Of a DNA stretch of 32,276 nt, positions 8,535-16,473 are shown in pieces. The DNA comes from Candidatus Anammoxibacter sp. (lineage in GTDB: Bacteria > Planctomycetota > Brocadiia > Brocadiales > Anammoxibacteraceae). Location of the stretch: contig JAIQZQ010000104.1 in assembly GCA_021777105.1 (NCBI GenBank), positions 1-32,276 of the forward strand. The letters are read 5' to 3'. Numbering within the stretch: position 1 is the first letter of the stretch; each line of letters opens with the position of its first letter. Position numbers and translations under genes: made by a program. Below the pieces are notes generated by a model, which was given only the letters and a program-made list of their open reading frames with translations, was not told where the DNA came from and searched no databases.

Positions 8535-9809
8535 TTAATATCTTACGCCTTTTATTCCAAACATTTTTTTTACGCCTTCCACATATTTGTGGCCGCCGCC
8601 GTTTTTGGCCTCCTGTTTGCCCACTCTGGCCGGCTCGTGAAGCAGTTTATTTATAGTCCTCTCCATAGTGTAAACAACCTGGCTCCAATCGTCTTCATTC
8701 ATCTCTTTCAGTTTGGGCCTCAAACGTGAAAGCTCCTCCTCGCCGACTTTATGGAAGTGTTTCCTCAATTCGGCCACTACAGGGGCAACCTTGATCTCTT
8801 CCAGCCACATCATAAATTTAGCGACCTCCGCTTCAATGACCTCTTTGCAAGCGCAGATCTCTTTCTCCCTTTCATCCGCATTTTGATTAACTACAGTCTG
8901 TATATCGTCAATGTTATACAGATATATGTTATTCATTGTGCCGACTTTTGGGTCTATATCCCTAGGCACCGCTATGTCTATTAGAAACATCGGATTTCCT
9001 CGCCTCTCCTTTATTCCTTTTGCAACATTTTCAGGGTCTATAACATAATGCGGGGCCGAGGTTGAGCTGATGACGATATCCGCTTTCGGTAGATAATCAT
9101 TTAGCAAATCATACTTTATTGCCGAGCCTCCGTACTTTTCGGCAAGAGTAACCGCGTTGTCATAGCTTCTATTTGTGACCATAACGGATTTAATGCCCTC
9201 TTCGCACAGGCTTTTAGCCACCAGTTCGCACATCTCTCCCGCGCCGATTATGAAAACTTTCTTATCCTCAAAGTCCTGGAATATCTTTTTTGCAAACTCA
9301 ACGGCAACCGAGCTTATAGATACTTTGCCCTGGCCGATTGAACTGTCGGTGTGTATTTTTTTGGCGACGGTTAAGGAGTGTTGAAACAGCTGATTTAAAA
9401 CTTTATCGGTGCAATTTTCCTCTTTTGCGACTGAATATGCCTCTTTTACCTGCGAAATAATCTGTGATTCGCCCAAAACCATGGAATCAAGGCTTGACGT
9501 TACCTGAAAAATATGGTTCACTGCGTCCGCGCCGGTGTAGTGATACCAATATTGAACAAATTTAGATTTTTCCAGGCCGTGGAAGTCTGAAAGAAAATCA
9601 TAAACATCTTCGCAACTAGCCTCTTCATTTGGCTCTGATATATAAATTTCAACTCGGTTGCATGTGGAGAGGATGACCACCTCCGTGGACGTAAACCTGG
9701 CCGTAAATTGCGACAAAGCCATATGAACCGCCTGCGTTCCAAAAGCGAGTTTTTCTCTTATCTCCACCGGGGCGGATTTATGATTAAGTCCGACAACTAA
9801 TAAATTCAT
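8535..9809 (-). CDS. hemA: Glutamyl-tRNA reductase
   Basis: It reduces glutamyl-tRNA(Glu) to glutamate-1-semialdehyde with NADPH, the first committed step of the C5 haem pathway. The 424 aa carry the catalytic Cys50 in LSTCNRVEIY, the invariant GESQI, an NADPH-binding Rossmann site (IIGAGEM) and the C-terminal dimerisation helices, so it is full length. The CcsA/HemX-like gene lies upstream on the same strand, a common pairing, but here a repeat element fills the 396-bp gap. The Shine-Dalgarno sequence is poor, although the start MNLLVVGLNHKSAPVEIRE matches the family. Confidence 0.95.
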   Translation of the reverse strand: MNLLVVGLNHKSAPVEIREKLAFGTQAVHMALSQFTARFTSTEVVILSTCNRVEIYISEPNEEASCEDVYDFLSDFHGLEKSKFVQYWYHYTGADAVNHIFQVTSSLDSMVLGESQIISQVKEAYSVAKEENCTDKVLNQLFQHSLTVAKKIHTDSSIGQGKVSISSVAVEFAKKIFQDFEDKKVFIIGAGEMCELVAKSLCEEGIKSVMVTNRSYDNAVTLAEKYGGSAIKYDLLNDYLPKADIVISSTSAPHYVIDPENVAKGIKERRGNPMFLIDIAVPRDIDPKVGTMNNIYLYNIDDIQTVVNQNADEREKEICACKEVIEAEVAKFMMWLEEIKVAPVVAELRKHFHKVGEEELSRLRPKLKEMNEDDWSQVVYTMERTINKLLHEPARVGKQEAKNGGGHKYVEGVKKMFGIKGVRY

Positions 9810-9872
9810 GTTATTCTTAGGCTATTATTTTTTAGCGGCATCCGGATCATTTTTATAGTAATTGCAGTAAGT

Positions 9873-10101
9873 TCAAACTGTTTTCAGAAATTATAGTTGA
9901 ATCATTAAAACGCTAATTCCTAAAGTGAGCTAAAGTTAAAAGTGAACTAAAGTTTTGGTAAAAATCATAGATTTTTGGCTTTAAAAAATTTAAACATCCA
10001 AAAATTGAAAATTTTTACCTGAACTTTAGCGCAATTTAGTCACTTTAAACTTTAGTCACTTGCAATAGGGAGTTCTTAGTGATTCTCTGAAATCAGTTTG
10101 A
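9873..10101. mobile_element. MITE-like long inverted-repeat element between ccsA-like gene and hemA
   Basis: The two halves are imperfect reverse complements along almost their whole length. The outer ends are TCAAACTG (9873-9880) and CAGTTTGA (10094-10101). Inner arms carry two AAAGTGA-CTAAAGTT units each and then GGTAAAAAT...ATTTTTGG around a centre near 9985. The size of about 230 bp, the lack of an ORF and the extended hairpin fit a non-autonomous element or a strong structured RNA repeat. I see no clear target duplication. It lies in the only large gap of this block and may separate hemA transcription from the gene upstream. Confidence 0.7.
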
Positions 10102-10205
10102 GCCTACATTATTGAATTCAAATCCAACCAAACCAAACTAAAAAGGTAAAATTAAAGGTTAAAATATTAAAATTATTTGCTGGGAGCAGTTGCAAAATAG
10201 AAGGC

Positions 10206-11060
10206 TCAATTATCTGTTTGAACGTTTTCTAAAGCTACGTTATCCGTGGCTTTTTGAAACCCGTGCTTAACTCCAAGAAAAAATGTGCCTATAAATGTAA
10301 ACAATATAAGCACAAAACCGCAAATTGTTAAAATGGCGATTTTTGCGCCGTGAAACGCCGCTATCATCCTGATATGCAATATCGCCGCATACACCAGCCA
10401 TGACACAATGCCAAGCACAACCTTATGGTCCGTATACCACGGCACGCCTAGTACATTTGAAGAATTGACCCACATAAATCCAAACACCATTCCCAAAGTT
10501 ATTAACGGGAAACCAAAGGTGAGCGTCCTCCAGATCAACCTGTCAAGGCCTTCAAGCGAAGGCAAGCCGGTCAACAGCGAGCCGCTGAATTTAGACCTTA
10601 ACTGCTTTTGCTGAATTATGTACATTATGCTTGCCACAAATGCAATGGAAAACGAAGCGTAGCCCATGAATGTTGGAATAATATGCGAAATAAGCCAAAA
10701 TTTTTGCAAATCGGCCGGCATTACCAGCTCGTTGTTAACAAAAAACAGCGCGCTAATTGCAAACACAGTGGCAAAAGGCATTAAAAAAGCGGATATTGCC
10801 GTAAATTTATATAAAAAGTCCACCACAATAAACACAAGGACTGTGCACCAAACCAGAAAAACTATGGATTGATAAATGTTGGCAACAGGAATGTTGCCCG
10901 CCTTAACGCAAAGGTAAACCAGATAACCGGAATGAACCGCAAAACCAATATAGACAAACAACCTAATAAGACCGGTTTTAAACCGATTTGGGCGCACAAC
11001 ATAGCCCACCGCCCATATCGACGATATAAAATAAAAGACTATTGACGCTATTAACGGCAT
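10206..11060 (-). CDS. CcsA/HemX-like cytochrome c assembly membrane protein
   Basis: This 284-aa protein has about eight hydrophobic segments, as in the cytochrome c assembly (CcsA/HemX/ResC) family that handles haem across the membrane. Conserved-looking features are the early VGYVVRPNRF, the central His residues (ISHIIPTFMGYASFSIAF) and the late HKVVLGIVSWLVYAAILHIR. The WWD motif of full CcsA is weak here (MWVNSSNVLGVPWYTDHK), so the HemX-type paralogue found next to hemA is as likely as a true haem ligase subunit. A strong AAGGAG lies 6 nt before ATG. It is followed on the same strand by the repeat element and hemA. Confidence 0.82.
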   Translation of the reverse strand: MPLIASIVFYFISSIWAVGYVVRPNRFKTGLIRLFVYIGFAVHSGYLVYLCVKAGNIPVANIYQSIVFLVWCTVLVFIVVDFLYKFTAISAFLMPFATVFAISALFFVNNELVMPADLQKFWLISHIIPTFMGYASFSIAFVASIMYIIQQKQLRSKFSGSLLTGLPSLEGLDRLIWRTLTFGFPLITLGMVFGFMWVNSSNVLGVPWYTDHKVVLGIVSWLVYAAILHIRMIAAFHGAKIAILTICGFVLILFTFIGTFFLGVKHGFQKATDNVALENVQTDN

Positions 11061-11287
11061 ATGGCGCTCCTTATCAATTTAATCACTCTTGTATGCACAA
11101 TCGTATCTCTGTTCATAAATAGCAAGTTATTTCTTTCTTTTCAGCAGGCAAAATTATATGATATAAGTGAATCTTCAATATTAATCAATATTAACCTGAA
11201 TTTTGCTCGCGCAGGCGGCGTATTTTAACATCTTTAGGCATTTTTATAAAAGATTATATTTTATAATAACAAAATGAGATAAGCGCA

Positions 11288-11830
11288 ATGAAAAAAATTA
11301 TTAATCAATTTATATGTTTAGCCGTTTTTGCGGTATCCGTAATGTTTGGCGGTTGCGCTTTGCAGACGGCAAGCGACAACCCAGGCATAAAAATAGGCAA
11401 AGCTGAAAAAACAAGCGGCATTTTGATTCATGATGTGCAAAAGGGCGGCCCGGCGGAGCTTGCAGGCATTCAGGAAGGCGATATCATTGTTTCATACGGC
11501 GGCAAACCGATAATTGATTTAAAAAACCTTGAACATGAGATAGCTGAAACACTGCCGGATGAAAAGGTCGTGCTGGAGGTTATGCGTGGAGAATCTCTGT
11601 TAAATATAGGCATGACGTTTAAGAAGAAAGGGTGGAAGATTGTAAATGTGTCGCCTGACAGCGAACACCCTGATTACGCAATAAACCTGATTGGCAATTT
11701 CCTCTGGATAGGCACTTTCCCGCATCATATTGAGGAAAACACATTTCAAAGAATCCTTCCCCCGTATAGTTTATACGATCCTGAACACTTGCCGGCCAAT
11801 CCACCAACGTTTTTTACTATTACCTGGTAA
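11288..11830 (+). CDS. PDZ-domain lipoprotein
   Basis: This 180-aa protein has a lipoprotein signal peptide with a lipobox ending FGGC, so Cys23 would be lipidated. A PDZ domain (about residues 42-115) has the pattern GILIHDVQKGGPAELAGIQE followed by GDIIVSYGGKPI, as in HtrA and RseP PDZ domains. No protease domain follows. The C-terminal 60 residues are aromatic and proline-rich with no recognised fold. It is probably a membrane-anchored envelope protein that binds C-termini or hydrophobic peptides. A TATAAT at 11262-11267 is a possible -10 element, but the -35 is poor. Confidence 0.82.
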   Translation: MKKIINQFICLAVFAVSVMFGGCALQTASDNPGIKIGKAEKTSGILIHDVQKGGPAELAGIQEGDIIVSYGGKPIIDLKNLEHEIAETLPDEKVVLEVMRGESLLNIGMTFKKKGWKIVNVSPDSEHPDYAINLIGNFLWIGTFPHHIEENTFQRILPPYSLYDPEHLPANPPTFFTITW

Positions 11831-11857
11831 GGCATAGTCAAAAGCATAAGGATTGCG

Positions 11858-11970
11858 AAATTTGCTAATGAATAAAAGGCTAAAGCCTTAACTCCAACAA
11901 GCTGAGTTTATTGGAATTTACCCTTTAGGGTTTTATTTTATTGCATATGAGGAAAACATACGCGAACTTA
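11858..11970 (+). repeat. Dispersed palindromic repeat, AAGGCTAAAGCCTT family, copy 2 (longest)
   Basis: It contains the palindrome AAGGCTAAAGCCTT at 11876-11889 and a second hairpin, ACCCTTTAGGGT, at 11920-11931. It matches 3424-3511 in reverse orientation over most of its length and 18458-18498 over its second half. It lies between the convergent ends of the PDZ lipoprotein gene and the minus-strand gene at 12011, where the hairpins could also act as terminators. Confidence 0.75.
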
Positions 11971-12010
11971 ATTTTTCGAATACCTGATTTGTTTGACTAT
12001 ATTTTGCGGC

Positions 12011-12826
12011 TTACCACTTCTTGCTTTTTGCCTTGAGGCTCTTTCTGGCCTCTTGAAAAGCTATTTTTATCATCTCCTTGCCGGGCCAGCCAAATGTGTC
12101 GTTATCGTAAATGTACATGCGGCATTGCAGGCCGAATGATTTTGATTTTTTCAAAAAAGGATCAACGTCTTTTTGATTTATCCGTATGGTGGGCGAGCCG
12201 GTAATCCTTAGATTTTTGGCGTCCTGAACTGAATTAAGTTTTATTATCACCACATCATCATCTATTTTTTCTTCCTTCATGGCTTTTTGCAGGTTTATTA
12301 AAGCTCGCTTATAACCCGGGCATTTTTCATAATAAATAAATTGAATATTATATGAAATTCGTGGTTCCAGCGCTAATGTCACAACGATATCCCCATTGTT
12401 GTCTTTAAATCCTTTGCCGTATATTTGGCTAAGCTCGTCGTTAATGGTCAGGTATATGTAACTTCCGGCTTCCCATGACGCTATTCGCGTCTCTCCTGAT
12501 AAACCCATTGGAAATATCCTGCCGCTATTGCCGATCTTGCCGATTAACATGCCCATGTTTGCCCCAGGCAAAACATAACCCAGCAAGGCGGGGATGCCTT
12601 TAACTCCGTTTGCAGTGTGACCTTTCGGGAATATTTCCGCGTTGAAGCTCCACAAATCATTACGGCTAACACTCCAGCGCAATGTCGTGTTTTTTCTGGT
12701 GACAATACTTGCGGATTCCCATGGAACCCCGGCATGCACAACTGCCTTTTCCGCATTCGCCGATTTTGTCCCAATCGCGGTTAGCATTGCAAAAACCAGG
12801 CAAAAGAATAATTGGAATACTTTCAT
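12011..12826 (-). CDS. Secreted protein with LecA-like and thioredoxin-like domains
   Basis: This 271-aa protein begins with a signal peptide (cleavage likely after A25 in SANA). Residues 30-155 resemble the LecA/PA-IL-like beta-sandwich found in many secreted proteins: W51, then IPALLGYVLPGANMGMLIGKIG, then GSYIYLTINDE. Residues 158-225 read as a thioredoxin-like fold: YYEKCPGYKRAL with a single Cys169, and SPTIRI with the expected cis-proline at about 212. The partner cysteine of a CXXC motif is absent, so disulfide reductase activity is doubtful. The start is supported by AAGGAG 8 nt upstream. No function can be assigned. The domain calls come from pattern memory rather than a search. Confidence 0.7.
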   Translation of the reverse strand: MKVFQLFFCLVFAMLTAIGTKSANAEKAVVHAGVPWESASIVTRKNTTLRWSVSRNDLWSFNAEIFPKGHTANGVKGIPALLGYVLPGANMGMLIGKIGNSGRIFPMGLSGETRIASWEAGSYIYLTINDELSQIYGKGFKDNNGDIVVTLALEPRISYNIQFIYYEKCPGYKRALINLQKAMKEEKIDDDVVIIKLNSVQDAKNLRITGSPTIRINQKDVDPFLKKSKSFGLQCRMYIYDNDTFGWPGKEMIKIAFQEARKSLKAKSKKW

Positions 12827-12951
12827 CCGTTCGACTCCTTAAAATATTTGCGCATAATACAGTTAGGATTTTCTCTACCGTTCATTATAACCATTTTGAA
12901 CTGTAAATGACATTTGAATATTTGTAATCAGCATATAGCAGCATTAAATTT

Positions 12952-13032
12952 GACGTTATGCTAATTAGTCGTTTACTAATAGACGTTACAATAAATTGTT
13001 GCGTTGACTTTACAACTGAATTATTGTAGTAT
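12952..13032 (+). promoter_or_regulatory. Promoter of the MBL/kinase operon with upstream direct repeats
   Basis: TTGACT at 13004-13009 and TAGTAT at 13027-13032 are spaced by 17 bp, giving a start of transcription near 13039. Upstream, GACGTTA occurs twice as a direct repeat (12952-12958 and 12982-12988), 30 bp or about three helical turns apart. That position suits an activator contacting RNA polymerase. The promoter rules out translation from the TTG at 13004. Confidence 0.6.
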
Positions 13033-13078
13033 GTCGTTTCTGCGTCATATCTTTGTATACGTTATACGGATTAGCAAT

Positions 13079-13810
13079 ATGAGAGAATTAGATTACAACA
13101 ATTCCATAGCAATAACACGCGAAATTTATTGGGTGGGCTTTTATGATGAAACCTCAAAGCTGCACTGTAATCCATACCTTTTAATAGACGAAGACGATGT
13201 CCTTTTTTTTGACCCGGGCTCAATTCCTCATTTTCCGGTTATCATGCGCAAAGTAATCGACATGGTAAACCCTTCTGAATTATCGCTAATCATCGCATCT
13301 CATCAAGATCCTGATATTTGTGGGAATCTGGCCGTTTTAGAGGATGTTATAAGCCGCTCCGACCTTAAAATAGTAGCGCACACTAATTCCATTAGATTTA
13401 TCAGGCATTACGGCGTTCAATCTGGGTTTTACCATGTTAATGATAATGATTTTAAGATTGAATTAAAAAGCGGACGAAAGCTGGAGTTCTTTTTTACTCC
13501 TTATTTGCACTCTCCCGGCGCGATTGCTACTTATGACCATCAATCAAAGACGCTGTTCAGCAGCGATATTTTTGGAGCTCTGGACGACAACTGGTCTCTT
13601 TTTGCCGGTTCCAATTTTCCCAAAGCAATGGACAGTTTCCATCAACAATACATGCCGAATAACGCTGTTCTTAGAAAGTTCATGGAACGGTTGGAAAATG
13701 TCGACATTGAGCGCATACTTCCTCAGCATGGCTCGGTTATTGAAGGCCCAAAAGTTCAATTGGCAATAAACCACCTTAAGAATTTATCTTGCGGCATTGA
13801 TTTAATGTAA
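13079..13810 (+). CDS. MBL-fold oxygen-binding di-iron (ODP-like) protein
   Basis: This 243-aa single-domain protein has the metallo-beta-lactamase fold of flavodiiron proteins without the flavodoxin part. Metal-site motifs are HQDPDI (residues 75-80), HSPG (His144), SSDIFG (Asp163) and LPQHG (His217). The HQDPD variant is, as I recall, typical of ODP-type oxygen or iron sensors linked to chemotaxis and signalling. The ATG at 13079 is chosen because a promoter overlaps the upstream in-frame region and family similarity starts at this point. It is followed after 43 bp by a hybrid kinase that has no obvious sensor domain, so this protein may be the sensor. Confidence 0.85.
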   Translation: MRELDYNNSIAITREIYWVGFYDETSKLHCNPYLLIDEDDVLFFDPGSIPHFPVIMRKVIDMVNPSELSLIIASHQDPDICGNLAVLEDVISRSDLKIVAHTNSIRFIRHYGVQSGFYHVNDNDFKIELKSGRKLEFFFTPYLHSPGAIATYDHQSKTLFSSDIFGALDDNWSLFAGSNFPKAMDSFHQQYMPNNAVLRKFMERLENVDIERILPQHGSVIEGPKVQLAINHLKNLSCGIDLM

Positions 13811-13853
13811 ATTTCTTGGGAAAAATCATTTTTAGCGGGCTAGGCGAAAGAAC

Positions 13854-15398
13854 ATGGAAGAAGATATAGCAAAATTTAGCGCAAGGCAAGTCGGCGAAGT
13901 CCAGATTATTAATAGAGAGCTGACGGAAAAAGCTCTGCATATGCGCTGCCTTAGCTATCTTTCACAAGTCAAAGCTCAACTGTTAACGGCGACAATCTTC
14001 GAGATTGATAACAGTAAAAAAATATTGTTAAAGGTAAACAAAGAGATATCCGAGCAAGGGGAAACAATACAAAAACAAAAAGCTGAGCTTGAAGAGAAAA
14101 ATCATCAACTTGAGGCGCTGCAAAAAGAGCTGGAAAAACGCGTAGATGCAAGGACTACTGAATTAAACCGGGCAAACGAAAAACTGTCTAATGAAATTAC
14201 GGAACACAAACTCGTAGAGAATGAAAAGGCGCAACTTCAGGAACAATTTTTACAGGCGCAAAAGATGGAGTCTCTCGGACGCCTGACCGGCGGCGTGGCG
14301 CATGATTTCAACAACCTGCTTTCCGCCATTCTTGGCTATAGTCAGTTGGCGTTGCGCAAGCTTCAGCCGAACGATCCGTTGACCAGAGACCTGGAGTTAA
14401 TCTATAGCGCAGGCGAGAAGGCCGCTACTTTGACGCGTCAACTTTTGGCGTTTAGCAGAAAACAGGCTTTGGATATGCGTCAGATCAATCTGAACGGAAT
14501 TATAGAAAATATGACAAAGATTCTTGAAAGAATGGTTGGCGAGGATATGGTCATTGAACTGTATACTAATAATAATGTAAGTTGCGTCAAGGCTGATATT
14601 GGGCAGATTGAACAGGTTTTAATGAATTTGGTTGTAAACGCCAGGGACGCCATGCCTAACGGAGGAAAAATAGTTATTGAAACTCAAAATGTTTTGCTGG
14701 ACAAAGATTACTCAAAACTTCATGATGATGTTAAACCCGGGGAGTATGTTATGCTTGCGGTAACCGACACAGGCCAGGGTATGAGTGAAAAAGTGCAGGA
14801 GAAAATATTTGAGCCCTTTTTTACAACAAAGGAAGAGGGCAAAGGCACCGGCCTGGGGCTGGCGACAATACATGGGATTGTTAAACAGCATGGCGGCCAT
14901 ATATTTGTTTATAGCGAATTGGGAAAAGGGACAACTTTTAAGCTCTTCTTTGAGGCATTAGATAAAGTAGGCGTCGCTTCAGCCGTAAAAGCGGATGTTA
15001 CAATGCCTCGCGGATCGGAAACTATTCTGGTGGTTGATGACGAAAAATCAATACGCAAATTGATTATTGACACTCTTCAACCTTTGGGTTATCAGGTTCT
15101 TGAGGCGTCGAGCGGCAAGGAGGCGTTGCTTATAGGAGATAACGCAAAAAACAAGATAGATCTGCTTTTAACTGATGTGGTAATGTCTGAAATAAACGGT
15201 TTGTCGTTGATCAAGATGTTTAAAGAAAAATTTCCACATACAAAAGCAATACTTATGTCAGGTTATACCGACAAGATAATTTCGGAAAGCGATTTGTTTG
15301 GAGGCGATATACAGTTTCTTCAAAAACCGTTTACGCCAAGTTTGTTGGTAGGCAACATTAGGAAGGTCTGCGACGCGGCGACTAAACTTGCCGGTTAA
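13854..15398 (+). CDS. Hybrid histidine kinase with C-terminal receiver
   Basis: This 514-aa protein has a short helical N-terminus (1-55) with no recognised sensor, a coiled coil at about 60-135, and a HisKA domain with His150 in GGVAHDFNNLLSAILGYSQL. The HATPase domain has LMNLVVNARDAMP, DTGQGM and GKGTGLGLA. A receiver (about 390-510) has VVDDE, phospho-acceptor Asp441 in LLTDVVM and the conserved Lys in LQKPF. No membrane segment is present. The AHDFNNLL type is common in soluble multi-input kinases. It is co-transcribed with the ODP-like protein, which suggests that a separate di-iron sensor controls it. The output is unknown because the receiver has no effector domain. Confidence 0.92.
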   Translation: MEEDIAKFSARQVGEVQIINRELTEKALHMRCLSYLSQVKAQLLTATIFEIDNSKKILLKVNKEISEQGETIQKQKAELEEKNHQLEALQKELEKRVDARTTELNRANEKLSNEITEHKLVENEKAQLQEQFLQAQKMESLGRLTGGVAHDFNNLLSAILGYSQLALRKLQPNDPLTRDLELIYSAGEKAATLTRQLLAFSRKQALDMRQINLNGIIENMTKILERMVGEDMVIELYTNNNVSCVKADIGQIEQVLMNLVVNARDAMPNGGKIVIETQNVLLDKDYSKLHDDVKPGEYVMLAVTDTGQGMSEKVQEKIFEPFFTTKEEGKGTGLGLATIHGIVKQHGGHIFVYSELGKGTTFKLFFEALDKVGVASAVKADVTMPRGSETILVVDDEKSIRKLIIDTLQPLGYQVLEASSGKEALLIGDNAKNKIDLLLTDVVMSEINGLSLIKMFKEKFPHTKAILMSGYTDKIISESDLFGGDIQFLQKPFTPSLLVGNIRKVCDAATKLAG

Positions 15399-15462
15399 AC
15401 GTAAATTAAGGATTTAAACAGAGATAAATGAAAACTGAGCTGCTTGTCTGCTCTAGTGATAA

Positions 15463-15481
15463 TTATCCCCTGCGGGGATAA
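15463..15481. repeat. TTATCCCC hairpin repeat, copy 1
   Basis: TTATCCCC and GGGGATAA form a perfect 8-bp stem around TGC. The preceding bases (TGCTTGTCTGCTCTAGTGATAA) resemble those before the copy at 22269. It lies between the convergent kinase gene and the small gene at 15489. No T-run follows on either strand, so a terminator role is uncertain. Confidence 0.6.
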
Positions 15482-15488
15482 AAAGGCG

Positions 15489-15716
15489 TTATCCAAAGAA
15501 ACTGGAAAAGTCATCAGTTAAATTTATATCTTTTTTGTTTCCGCTTATCATAATTCCGGATTTTTTCAAATAACTTCGAATTTGTTTTGCGGCATCCGCC
15601 CTTGTTATTGTGGTTTTATCCAGTGTCTTGGTTTTTATCCGTTTATTGCCGTTGGCCCTTAAAACATTTCTTTCTTCACTGGTATAATAGTATTGGCTTC
15701 TGGTCATTTTAATCAT
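15489..15716 (-). CDS. Small basic protein of unknown function
   Basis: This 75-aa lysine- and arginine-rich ORF has a good ribosome-binding site (GGGGAAGAG, about 5 nt before ATG), which supports it as a real gene. It starts with MIKMTRSQYYYTSEERNVLR and ends with LTDDFSSFFG. No membrane segment, cysteines or recognised domain are seen. It might be a nucleic-acid-binding or regulatory small protein, but that rests on charge alone. It converges with the hybrid kinase. Confidence 0.5.
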   Translation of the reverse strand: MIKMTRSQYYYTSEERNVLRANGNKRIKTKTLDKTTITRADAAKQIRSYLKKSGIMISGNKKDINLTDDFSSFFG

Positions 15717-16069
15717 AATCTCTTCCCCAATTATAATCTTCTCATCTTGTAACTTATAGAGGTCAAAAGTGTTACATTTGAATATTATATGACAACTTAA
15801 AGGCGCTACATTTGTTTAGTTTTGTGTCTGTAAGTACTATATATGTCGAAAATTATATCATAAGGTTGCGCATTTGCAAATAAAAAAATATTAAGGTTGA
15901 TCAATTTTTTATTCCGTTAGGTCAATCCAGAAGTTAAAAAAAATCCCGCCGACAACACGCTTTTAATTCAACATTGCCGGGCTTAATTAATAGAAATAAA
16001 GGAGCAAAAACCGATGCCTGCAATTCCTGTATGAGCCATTTTACGCATTTTTCGGGCGATCTTCTGGGC

Positions 16070-16100
16070 ATTGCTTGCCAGTCCTGCCTTTGCAAGCAAT
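16070..16100. other. Hairpin in a 567-bp region without a clear gene
   Basis: ATTGCTTGC (16070-16078) and GCAAGCAAT (16092-16100) form a 9-bp stem with a 13-nt loop. The region 15717-16283 contains short ORFs on both strands (for example 15934-16128, minus), none with a convincing ribosome-binding site or family match. A structured RNA or a decayed gene are both possible. Confidence 0.4.
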
Positions 16101-16140
16101 CTCTTTGCAATCGTACTTTTAAAGACATGCCAAGCCTTTT

Positions 16141-16170
16141 GATCTGTTTTGATCTGTTTTGGTCTGTTTT
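16141..16170 (+). repeat. Short tandem repeat, three 10-bp units
   Basis: The unit GATCTGTTTT occurs twice exactly (16141-16160) and a third time as GGTCTGTTTT (16161-16170). The T-rich tract lies about 110 bp upstream of the putative antitoxin gene. Its role is unknown; replication slippage is the simple explanation. Confidence 0.75.
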
Positions 16171-16233
16171 TGTGTAGCTTTATTTAGTTGCAGATATTAT
16201 TATATTCTGATATTATTTCATTGTCGGAACAGT

Positions 16234-16262
16234 TTTATACATGCTGAAAACTGAGGTATAAT
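16234..16262 (+). promoter_or_regulatory. Candidate promoter/operator of the GNAT toxin-antitoxin pair
   Basis: A perfect TATAAT at 16257-16262 has only a weak -35 (TTTATA, 16234-16239) at 17 bp. TTATAC (16235-16240) and GTATAA (16256-16261) form inverted half-sites that overlap both boxes, as would suit autoregulation. Confidence 0.4.
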
Positions 16263-16283
16263 ATAAATGAAAGGAATATTCTT

Positions 16284-16448
16284 ATGGCTACACCAATAAA
16301 AGAGACGCCTATCCTATACGGGGAAGACGCTGAACGTTTCTTAAAAGAAGCAATAGAAAATGAAAAACCTGAAAACAAAGTCTCTCAAGAAGAGTTTGAT
16401 AAGGCAATGGAAGACTATAACGAGTTAATGGAAAATGCCGAAATTTAA
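16284..16448 (+). CDS. Small acidic protein, probable antitoxin of the GNAT gene
   Basis: This 54-aa ORF starts with MATPIKETPILYGEDAERFL and ends in ...ELMENAEI. It is strongly acidic and predicted helical, and has an AAAGGA ribosome-binding site about 8 nt before ATG. It ends 25 bp before a GNAT acetyltransferase on the same strand, the usual order for acetyltransferase toxins and their antitoxins. Unlike the ribbon-helix-helix (DUF1778) antitoxins of TacT toxins, it shows no clear DNA-binding N-terminus. The assignment rests on size, charge and position. Confidence 0.65.
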   Translation: MATPIKETPILYGEDAERFLKEAIENEKPENKVSQEEFDKAMEDYNELMENAEI

Positions 16449-16473
16449 GTGAAAACCGATATAAATTCTTAAA

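Noticed and set aside
13004..13078. TTG start giving a longer MBL-fold protein
   Set aside because: The codons overlap a good -35/-10 promoter, and similarity begins at the ATG at 13079.
15934..16177. Overlapping ORFs of 64 and 67 aa on opposite strands
   Set aside because: Neither has a convincing ribosome-binding site or family resemblance; one end contains the tandem decamer.
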